From: Pseudoxanthomonas sp. GM95
GTDB taxonomy: Bacteria; Pseudomonadota; Gammaproteobacteria; Xanthomonadales; Xanthomonadaceae
Assembly (NCBI RefSeq): GCF_900109775.1
Contig: NZ_FOAX01000001.1
Span: 310,001-374,000 of the forward strand
Direction of reading: 5' to 3'
Length of the DNA stretch: 64,000 bases
This document shows positions 9,511-16,361 of the stretch, one piece after another. A model generated the notes under the pieces. The model searched no databases and was not told where the DNA came from. It was given only the letters and a program-made list of their open reading frames with translations. Numbering within the stretch: the first letter of the stretch is position 1; every line of letters begins with the position of its first letter. A program made the position numbers and the translations under genes.

Positions 9511-12243
9511 ATGCGCAGTCGCCCCACCCGCCGTCCTCTCGCCGTTGCCGTCTCCGCCTCCCTGCTGCTGGCCGCCGTCGTCCAGGCCCATGCAGCCGAT
9601 GCTCCGCTGGCCGATACACCTGCCGACCAGGCCAAGACCCTGGATTCGGTCAGCGTCATCTCCACCGGTACCCGCAAGGCCAACATGGCCGTGACCGACA
9701 GCCCGGCGCCGATCCAGCTTGTCAGTGCCGAAGCGCTGACCAAGACCGCCGCGCCAGACCTGATGAACGCCATCGCCAACCAGGTGCCGTCGTACAACGC
9801 CTCCCAGGTCGGCGGCGACATGATGAGCCAGACCCTGACCGCCTCCATGCGTGGCCTGACCGCCAACCACACCTTGGTCCTGGTCAACGGCAAGCGCCGC
9901 CACGTGACCTCCAACTTCGGCGTGGCCGGCAGTGGCGAAATGGCCACCGACCTGTCCTACATCCCGCAGTCGGCCATCGACCACGTCGAAGTGCTGACCG
10001 ACGGCGCCGCCGCGCTGTACGGCTCGGACGCCATCGCCGGCGTGATCAACATCATCCTCAAGAAGGGCGCCTCCGGCGGCGAACTCAACGCCGGGTATGC
10101 CGGCTACGCCGATGGCGGTGGCGGCACCGATTCGTGGGGCGGCAACATCGGCTTCGGCGGCGAGAGCGGCTTCGTCAACATCAGCGCCGAAGTGGAAAAC
10201 CGCAAGACCGTCTACCGCATGTCCAACCCCAGCTACGCCAACTGCCTGGCCGACCAGGTGGCTTGCGCGGCGTATGCCAACGCCAACGGCCGCAGTGACC
10301 TGCTGGCCCGCCTGGCCAACGACCAGGGCGCGCTGATGAATGGCCGCTTCCCGGCCCTCAACGCCTGGCTCAACCCGCCGGAAGTGCACCGCAAGATCGC
10401 CATGTTCAACGCCGGCTACGACTTCGGCGAGGGCCTGGAGTTCTACGCCTTCGGTAGCTACGGCCAGAAGACCGCGCAGTCGGAAGAAAACTATCGTCGT
10501 CCCTCGCAGGACGGTGGCTACGACTTCAACGGCGACGGCGACGTCAACGACGTGGGCGAGCACAAGTATCCGTATGGCTTCAATCCGTCCGAGCGCTCGG
10601 AGGAGAAGGACTACGACCTGACCCTGGGCTTGAAGGGCGAGTTCGGCAGCGGCTGGATGTGGGACGTGTCCACCGAGTACGGCCGCAACGAGATGGACGT
10701 CTACACGGTCAACTCGATGAACTTCTCGCTGTGGAACGACTTCGGCACCTCGCCGGAGAACTTCTACGACGGCTCCTTCTACAGCACCCAGTGGGACACC
10801 AATGCGGCTGTCACCAAGGACTTCGACATCGGCCTGGCCGGTGGCCCGCTGACCTTGAACGCCGGCGTGGAATACCGTCGCGACGAATACGGCATCGAAG
10901 CTGGCGACCCGACCTCGTACTACGGCGCCGGCGCCTCGTCCTTCCCGGGTTACAACCCGCTGTCGGCGGGTGACTACTCGCGCCACAGCCAGGCCGTGTT
11001 CGCCGACGTGATCCTGTATCCGACCGAAGCCTGGCTGGTGGACATCGCCGGTCGCTACGAGAAGTACAGCGACTTCGGCAGCAAGGCGATCGGCAAGTTC
11101 ACCACCCGCTACGACATCACCGACACCTTCGCCATCCGCGGCACGGCCAGCACCGGCTTCCGCGCGCCGAACATGGGCGAGCAGTACTACACCGCGATCC
11201 AGGTCAGCCCGACCGGTGCGACCGCTACGCTGGCCGGTTCGTCGGTGGGCAACGGCCTGAAGCCGGAAACCAGCAAGAACTTCTCGCTGGGCCTGGTGTG
11301 GCAGCCGCTGCCGAACCTGACCTCCACCCTTGATGCGTACCAGATCAAGATCGCCGACCGGACCTACATGGGCTCGTTCGCCTACTCGGTGGCGCAGTCG
11401 GCCGCCACGGTCACCGGCCGCACCACCGGCAGCTGGAACGCCGACCTGCCCGATCCGGCCGACACCGACGGCGACGGCGTGCCGGACGACACCTACAACC
11501 AGATCCTGGGCGATGCGCTGGTCGCTGGCGGCTTCATCAGCGATGCCAACGATCCGTCGGCACCGGGCGGCAGCTTCGACCAGACCGCGCGCGCCAACAT
11601 CAACCTGAGCTTCCTCAGCAACGTGCTGGACACCAAGACCACCGGCGTGGACTGGGTGACCAACTACATGAGCGAGTTCAGCTGGGGCTCGATCGACTGG
11701 TTGCTGGCGGCCAACTACAACAAGACCGAGGTGACCAAGGCCGGCCGCGTCACGGGCTTCGAAAGCATCCCGCTGTTCACCGAAGCCAACATCTACGACA
11801 TCGAGCACGCCAGCCCGAAGTTCCGCGTCAACCTGGCGGCGACCTTCAACTGGCAGAAGTTCACCCTGACCCTGCGCGAGTCAATCTACGGCCCGCAGAC
11901 CCAGGTCAACAGCCTGGCCGGTTACGAGCAGCTGGCTGACCAGCTGGACGTGGTGACCCTGGGCGGCGGCGAGTACTACAAGCTCAAGCTGGGCACGATG
12001 CTCACCACCGGCTTCGACCTGAGCTTCAAGCCCGATGACCAGTGGACCATCAGTGTCGGCGGCGACAACGTGTTCAACGAATACCCTGACAAGATCCCGT
12101 CGGCGGTGTGGAACTACGACGTGGCCAACTACCAGAACGGCAATAACGAGTACATCGCCAGCAGCAACTACGCCGGCTTCTCGGGCAGCCCGATCGGTTA
12201 CTTCGGCGCGCGTTACTACGCCAAGCTGACCTATCGCTTCTGA
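9511..12243 (+). CDS. TonB-dependent receptor
   Basis: A 910-residue outer-membrane receptor. A signal peptide (residues 1 to about 29) ends in AHAAD and is followed by a TonB-box-like stretch (TLDSVSVIS), the plug domain (about 50-170, with LVLVNGKRRHV and the AALYGSDAIAGVINIILKK block) and a 22-strand-type barrel ending in YYAKLTYRF, with the C-terminal Phe required for barrel insertion. Two Asp-rich, EF-hand-like loops (FNGDGDVND and DTDGDGVPDD) may bind calcium. The start at 9511 has AGGAG 10 nt upstream. It precedes the exported amine-oxidation genes and may import the substrate or product of that pathway, but a terminator-like hairpin separates them. Confidence 0.93.
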   Translation: MRSRPTRRPLAVAVSASLLLAAVVQAHAADAPLADTPADQAKTLDSVSVISTGTRKANMAVTDSPAPIQLVSAEALTKTAAPDLMNAIANQVPSYNASQVGGDMMSQTLTASMRGLTANHTLVLVNGKRRHVTSNFGVAGSGEMATDLSYIPQSAIDHVEVLTDGAAALYGSDAIAGVINIILKKGASGGELNAGYAGYADGGGGTDSWGGNIGFGGESGFVNISAEVENRKTVYRMSNPSYANCLADQVACAAYANANGRSDLLARLANDQGALMNGRFPALNAWLNPPEVHRKIAMFNAGYDFGEGLEFYAFGSYGQKTAQSEENYRRPSQDGGYDFNGDGDVNDVGEHKYPYGFNPSERSEEKDYDLTLGLKGEFGSGWMWDVSTEYGRNEMDVYTVNSMNFSLWNDFGTSPENFYDGSFYSTQWDTNAAVTKDFDIGLAGGPLTLNAGVEYRRDEYGIEAGDPTSYYGAGASSFPGYNPLSAGDYSRHSQAVFADVILYPTEAWLVDIAGRYEKYSDFGSKAIGKFTTRYDITDTFAIRGTASTGFRAPNMGEQYYTAIQVSPTGATATLAGSSVGNGLKPETSKNFSLGLVWQPLPNLTSTLDAYQIKIADRTYMGSFAYSVAQSAATVTGRTTGSWNADLPDPADTDGDGVPDDTYNQILGDALVAGGFISDANDPSAPGGSFDQTARANINLSFLSNVLDTKTTGVDWVTNYMSEFSWGSIDWLLAANYNKTEVTKAGRVTGFESIPLFTEANIYDIEHASPKFRVNLAATFNWQKFTLTLRESIYGPQTQVNSLAGYEQLADQLDVVTLGGGEYYKLKLGTMLTTGFDLSFKPDDQWTISVGGDNVFNEYPDKIPSAVWNYDVANYQNGNNEYIASSNYAGFSGSPIGYFGARYYAKLTYRF

Positions 12244-12252
12244 TCGCGACAC

Positions 12253-12291
12253 CGCGCCGTCCTGCCTGCCGCGTGCAGGTGGGACGGCGCG
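12253..12291 (+). terminator. Hairpin after the TonB receptor gene
   Basis: A 10-bp perfect outer stem (CGCGCCGTCC, 12253-12262, with 12282-12291) enclosing an inner CCTGC/GCAGG stem. There is no T tract, so it may be an mRNA 3'-end stabiliser or a Rho-type site rather than a true terminator. Confidence 0.4.
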
Positions 12292-12353
12292 CATGAGGGA
12301 ATCGCAGGACTTCGATCTACCCAAGACTTCCAGCGGTCTTTCCGGGACCGCGG

Positions 12354-12386
12354 CGCCCACCGCAGATGCAGTGGGCGGACTTTTTT
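12354..12386 (+). terminator. Terminator between the TonB receptor and the amine oxidase
   Basis: A 7-bp stem CGCCCAC/GTGGGCG (12354-12360, 12371-12377) is followed after 3 nt by six T (12381-12386). It suggests that the downstream operon is at least partly transcribed from its own promoter. The stem is short, so read-through is likely. Confidence 0.5.
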
Positions 12387-12443
12387 CAGCACTTCGGTGG
12401 CCACGCGTTGGATGTGCCGGTCGCCGCCCACGGGATGAACTCA

Positions 12444-14051
12444 ATGAAGGGCGTCACCACTGCAATGAGCCGCCGCCAGCTGTTGGCCCGCATCGGGCTG
12501 GCCGCTGGCGGTTCCATGATGTACCAGGCGATGAGCAGCCTGGGTTTTGCCGCCGAATCCGGCTACAAGGGCCCGGTGCACCTGCAGGGTAATCCGAAGG
12601 GCGCCACGGTACTCATCCTCGGCGCTGGCATGGCCGGCATGACCGCCGCCTACGAAATGCGCAAGGCTGGCTACAAGGTCAAGATCCTCGAATACAACGC
12701 GCGTCCCGGCGGTCGTAACTGGACCCTGCGCGGCGGCGATACCTACACCGAACTGGGCGGCGAAACCCAGCACTGCGGTTTCGATGACGGCCTGTACATC
12801 AACCCGGGCCCGTGGCGCATCCCGCACCACCACCGCGCGATGCTGGCGTACTGCAAGCAGTTCGGCGTGGCGCTGGAATCGTTCGTGCAGGTCAACTACA
12901 ACGCCTTCCTGCACAACACCGAGGCGTTCGGCGGCAAGCCACAGCGCTTCCGCGAAATCGATGCCGACTACAAGGGCCATGTCTCCGAACTGTTGGCCAA
13001 GGTCACCCGGCAGGGCGCGCTGGACAAAGCAGTGACCAAGGAAGACCAGGAGCTGCTGCTGGAATCGCTGCGCAGCTGGGGCGGCCTGGACAAGAACATG
13101 GCCTACGCCATGACCGAGGAAAGCAACCTGCGCCGTGGCTACGCCAAATATCCCGGCGGCGGCCTGAGCGGCAAGCCGGCGCTGTCCAAGCCGATGGCGG
13201 CCGAGGACGTGCTGCGCTCGCGCCTATGGAGCCAGCTGGCGGCCGGCAACGGCATCGAGATGCAGACCAGCATGTTCCAGCCCGTGGGCGGCATGGACAT
13301 GGTCGGCAAGGCGTTCGCGCGCGAGCTGGGCCCGGGCGTGATCCAGTACAACGCCAAGGTCACCAACATCGACCAGGACGATCACGGCGTCACCGTCAGC
13401 TACGAGGACACCACCGCGCCGGGCACCACGCGCACCGAGAAGGCCGACTGGTGCATCTGCACCATCCCGTTTTCCGTGCTGAGCCGCATCCCGGTCAAGG
13501 TCGGCCCGGCGATGAGCGAGGCGATCACCAAGCTGCCCTATGCCTCCTCGGTGAAGGTCGGCCTGCAGTTCAAGCGTCGCTTCTGGGAAGAGGACGAGGC
13601 CATCTACGGCGGCATCAGCTACACCAACCTGCCGATCACCAACATCAGCTATCCCAGCACCGGCTTCCAAGCGCCGGGCAAGGGCGTGCTGCTGGGCGCC
13701 TACATCTGGGGCCTGGATGCGTTCGACTTCACCTCTCACAGCCCGGCCGAACGCGTGAAGCGCGCCGTCGACTATGGCAGCCAGATCCATCCGCAGTATC
13801 CGAAGGAATTCGACAACGGCGTCTCGGTCGCCTGGCATCGCGTGCCCAGCCACCACGGTTGCTTCGGCGCGTGGAACGAGGACCTGCGTACGCAGCACTA
13901 CGAAGCGGCCTGCCAGATCGATGGCCGCATCGCCATGGCTGGCGAACACATCTCCTACATCCCGGCCTGGCAGGAGGGCGCGGTGCTGTCCGCGCACGAT
14001 GTCATCGGCCGCCTGCACGCCAAGGTACTGGCGACCGGAGGCAAGGCATGA
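12444..14051 (+). CDS. Flavin monoamine oxidase-type / L-amino-acid oxidase-like enzyme with Tat signal
   Basis: A 535-residue FAD enzyme of the amine oxidase family (monoamine oxidases, L-amino-acid oxidases, tryptophan monooxygenase). The N-terminus carries a twin-arginine signal, SRRQLL at residues 9-14 followed by a hydrophobic segment to about residue 36, so it is exported folded with its flavin. The dinucleotide-binding motif is VLILGAGMAGMTAAYEMRKA at about 56-75, followed by the ARPGGRNW block, and the C-terminal FAD-binding block is MAGEHISYIPAWQEGA. Such enzymes turn a primary amine or amino acid into an imine. The exact start is uncertain: ATGs at 12435, 12444 and 12465 are in frame and none has a strong Shine-Dalgarno. 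The stop overlaps the cytochrome gene (ATGA). Confidence 0.88.
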   Translation: MKGVTTAMSRRQLLARIGLAAGGSMMYQAMSSLGFAAESGYKGPVHLQGNPKGATVLILGAGMAGMTAAYEMRKAGYKVKILEYNARPGGRNWTLRGGDTYTELGGETQHCGFDDGLYINPGPWRIPHHHRAMLAYCKQFGVALESFVQVNYNAFLHNTEAFGGKPQRFREIDADYKGHVSELLAKVTRQGALDKAVTKEDQELLLESLRSWGGLDKNMAYAMTEESNLRRGYAKYPGGGLSGKPALSKPMAAEDVLRSRLWSQLAAGNGIEMQTSMFQPVGGMDMVGKAFARELGPGVIQYNAKVTNIDQDDHGVTVSYEDTTAPGTTRTEKADWCICTIPFSVLSRIPVKVGPAMSEAITKLPYASSVKVGLQFKRRFWEEDEAIYGGISYTNLPITNISYPSTGFQAPGKGVLLGAYIWGLDAFDFTSHSPAERVKRAVDYGSQIHPQYPKEFDNGVSVAWHRVPSHHGCFGAWNEDLRTQHYEAACQIDGRIAMAGEHISYIPAWQEGAVLSAHDVIGRLHAKVLATGGKA

Positions 14052-14497
14052 GCGTCAAAGTCCTGAGTTGCGCCGCGCTGGCGGCGGCCTTGCTGGTGGT
14101 GCCGGCGTGGCTGGCCGCGCCGGTACGCGCGCAAACCTCCGATGCGACCGGCCTGGTCAACACCCGCGACTTCAGCCACGCCAACGGCGCGCAGGTCTAC
14201 ACCACCATCTGCCAGGGCTGCCACATGCCCGCCGGGCAGGGCGCGCGTGGTGCCGGCGAATATCCGGCCTTGGCCTCCAATCCCAAGCTGGCCGCCGCGC
14301 CCTATGTGGAGATGATGGTGCTGTCCGGTAATGGCGCCATGCCGGGTTTTCGGGGCATGCTCAGCGACAAGCAGGTGGCTGAAGTCACTGCCTACGTGCG
14401 CACGCACTTCGGCAACCAGTACGACGAGCCGGTGACCGATGCCGACGTCAAGGCGCTGCGTGCCGCGCTTGCGCCGTCCGGCGCCAGCGACGATTGA
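14048..14497 (+). CDS. Exported monohaem cytochrome c
   Basis: A 149-residue protein with a signal peptide (about residues 1-28, ending APVRAQ) and one class I cytochrome c domain. The haem-attachment motif is CQGCH at residues 55-59, and the likely axial methionine is M98 in GAMPGF. The start codon overlaps the amine oxidase stop by 4 nt, so the two are translationally coupled. This arrangement suggests that the cytochrome takes electrons from the reduced flavin of its neighbour, making that enzyme a dehydrogenase that feeds the respiratory chain instead of releasing peroxide. That role is inference; the domain call is firm. Confidence 0.92.
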   Translation: MSVKVLSCAALAAALLVVPAWLAAPVRAQTSDATGLVNTRDFSHANGAQVYTTICQGCHMPAGQGARGAGEYPALASNPKLAAAPYVEMMVLSGNGAMPGFRGMLSDKQVAEVTAYVRTHFGNQYDEPVTDADVKALRAALAPSGASDD

Positions 14498-14535
14498 TGC
14501 CGATGTCTTTTTCCTTCTTTCAAAACGGAGTTCCC

Positions 14536-15036
14536 ATGCGCCTGTCCCGCCGTCTTCCCCTGATGCTGAGCTTCCTGGCCCTGCCGCTGGCCGCGCAGGC
14601 TGCCGATGTGGTGCGCGTGCCGATTCCCGGCAGCGATTTCCCGATCGCCGCGGCGGTGGAAGTGCCGGCCGGCAAGGCCACCATCTACGTCAGCGGCAAG
14701 GTGCCGGCCGTGGCCAACGCCTCGGCGCCCAAGGACTCGGTGGAAGCCTTCGGCGATACCAAGACCCAGACCATCAGCGTGCTCACCCAGATCCAGAAGC
14801 AGCTCGAAGGCATGGGCCTGGGCATGAAGGACGTGGTCAAGATGCAGGCCTTCCTGGTCGGCGGCCCGGAGACCGGCGGCAAGATGGATTTCAAGGGCTT
14901 CATGGAGGGCTACACGCAGTTCTTCGGCAAGGACGCCAAGCAGATGAACCTGCCGGCGCGTTCTGCCTTCCAGATCGCCGCGCTGGGCAATCCCGGCATG
15001 CGCATCGAGATCGAAGTGGTCGCCGTCCGTCCCTGA
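14536..15036 (+). CDS. RidA/YjgF-family protein with signal peptide
   Basis: A 166-residue protein. Residues 1-23 are a Sec signal peptide (two arginines, a leucine-rich core, ending AAQAA), and the rest is a RidA/YjgF/YER057c/UK114 domain. RidA proteins speed the hydrolysis of reactive enamines/imines to ketoacids plus ammonia. The catalytic pair is conserved: R142 in LPARSAF and E158 in RIEIEV match E. coli RidA R105 and E120. An ATG at 14536 with ACGGAG 5 nt upstream is chosen over an ATG at 14494 that would put the signal peptide inside. It lies 38 nt after the cytochrome gene. A secreted RidA next to an imine-producing oxidase makes good functional sense. Confidence 0.88.
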   Translation: MRLSRRLPLMLSFLALPLAAQAADVVRVPIPGSDFPIAAAVEVPAGKATIYVSGKVPAVANASAPKDSVEAFGDTKTQTISVLTQIQKQLEGMGLGMKDVVKMQAFLVGGPETGGKMDFKGFMEGYTQFFGKDAKQMNLPARSAFQIAALGNPGMRIEIEVVAVRP

Positions 15037-15066
15037 CGTATTCCTCCCCCGCCTAGGAGTTGCCCC

Positions 15067-16293
15067 ATGAAAGCCCCCATTTCCCGCCGTCGTTTCCTGC
15101 ATGGCTCGGCCCTGGCCGCCGGTGCGGCCACGGCCGCGCCGCTGCTGGGCCTGGCCGGTCCGGCGTTTGCGCAGGAAGCCGCACGTCGCGCGCCCAAGGT
15201 CGATGTCAAGCAGGCCTCCGACCTGGGCCTGGCCCCGGTGATGATCAACGCCAACGAAAACCCGCTCGGCCCCAGCGCTGCCGCGCTGAAGGCAATCGAC
15301 GCCATCGCGCCGGAAGGCGGTCGCTATCTGTTCAACATGCAGAAGGAGCTGGTCGAGGAGATGGCCGCCCAGCTCAACGTCAAGCCCGAATACATCGTGC
15401 CGTACGCCGGCTCGGGCCTGCCGCTGCAGCAGACGGTGATGGCGTTTACCTCGCCGACGGCGTCGCTGGTGACGGCCGATCCGACCTTCGAATCGGGCTG
15501 GCGCACCGCCGACCGGGTCAAGGCACCGGTGCACAAGATCCCGCTGCGCAAGGACTTCAGTCACGACGTGGAAGCCATGTGCGCGGCCGACCCCAAGGCC
15601 GGCATGATCTACATCTGCAACCCGAACAACCCGACCGGCTCGATCACCACGCGCAAGGACATCGAGTACGCGCTCAAGCACAAGCCCAAGGGCAGCATCC
15701 TGGTACTGGACGAGGCTTACATCCACCTGTCGCCCACCGCCGTGACCGGCGCGGACATGGTCGCGGCAGGCGAGGACGTGGTGATCCTGCGCACCTTCTC
15801 CAAGCTCTACGGCATGGCCGGCATCCGCCTGGGCTACGTGGTGGCGCGTCCGGACCTGATGGAGCGCATCACCTACTTCAGCACCAATGCGCTGTCGGTG
15901 ACCGCGATGGCGGCCGGCCTGGCCAGCCTGCGTGATCCGGACCTGGTGCCCACGCGCCGCGATGCCAACACCAAGCTGCGCGATGGCATCACCAACTGGC
16001 TGACCAGCGAGGGTTATGCCTGCACGACCTCGGAGAGCAACTGCTTCATGGTTGACGTCAAGCGCCCGGCGCCGGAGTTCATGGAGGCCATGGCGACCTA
16101 CGGTGTGTTCGTTGGTCGCGCCTGGCCGGTGTGGCCGACCTGGTCACGCATCACCATCGGCACGCCGGAGGAAATGGCGCGCTTCAAGGACGCCTTCGCC
16201 AAGGTGATGGCCGGCAAGCGCGGCCCGGTGCCGGTGAAGATGGCCCTGCTGGAAGACGAGCGCCGCGACGGCAGCCACACCGCCTACGCCTGA
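15067..16293 (+). CDS. PLP aminotransferase (class I/II, HisC-like) with Tat signal
   Basis: A 408-residue fold-type I aminotransferase closest in style to histidinol-phosphate aminotransferases. The N-terminus has a clear Tat signal: SRRRFL at residues 6-11, an alanine-rich core and AFAQ cleavage near 36. The enzyme motifs are NPNNPTG at 185-191, the PLP-ring aspartate D215 in LVLDEAY, and the Schiff-base lysine K246 in TFSKLYGMAG. TAGGAG is 7 nt before the ATG. Tat export fits a protein that must bind PLP before leaving the cytoplasm. As last gene of the oxidase-cytochrome-RidA operon it probably handles the same amino compound; periplasmic transamination is unusual because the co-substrate must be available there. 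Confidence 0.88.
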   Translation: MKAPISRRRFLHGSALAAGAATAAPLLGLAGPAFAQEAARRAPKVDVKQASDLGLAPVMINANENPLGPSAAALKAIDAIAPEGGRYLFNMQKELVEEMAAQLNVKPEYIVPYAGSGLPLQQTVMAFTSPTASLVTADPTFESGWRTADRVKAPVHKIPLRKDFSHDVEAMCAADPKAGMIYICNPNNPTGSITTRKDIEYALKHKPKGSILVLDEAYIHLSPTAVTGADMVAAGEDVVILRTFSKLYGMAGIRLGYVVARPDLMERITYFSTNALSVTAMAAGLASLRDPDLVPTRRDANTKLRDGITNWLTSEGYACTTSESNCFMVDVKRPAPEFMEAMATYGVFVGRAWPVWPTWSRITIGTPEEMARFKDAFAKVMAGKRGPVPVKMALLEDERRDGSHTAYA

Positions 16294-16324
16294 TCGCGCA
16301 ATCGAGATCGCTTGAGTGATCCCT

Positions 16325-16352
16325 AACCCCTGCCGCTCGCGCGGCAGGGGTT
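16325..16352. terminator. Bidirectional terminator-like hairpin
   Basis: Perfect 12-bp stem AACCCCTGCCGC (16325-16336) with arm 16341-16352 and a TCGC loop, between the convergent aminotransferase and LuxR-type regulator genes. It has a weak T tract (TTCTGTTT) on the plus side. Confidence 0.7.
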
Positions 16353-16361
16353 CTGTTTGGG

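Noticed and set aside
9192-9947. Minus-strand 251-codon frame across the receptor promoter region
   Set aside because: It overlaps the receptor start and the tandem element, and its translation has no domain features.
9433-11808. 791-codon open frame antisense to the TonB receptor gene
   Set aside because: It is rich in Gly, Val, His and Arg with no domain pattern, and mirrors the codon bias of the clear receptor on the other strand. High GC content produces such frames.
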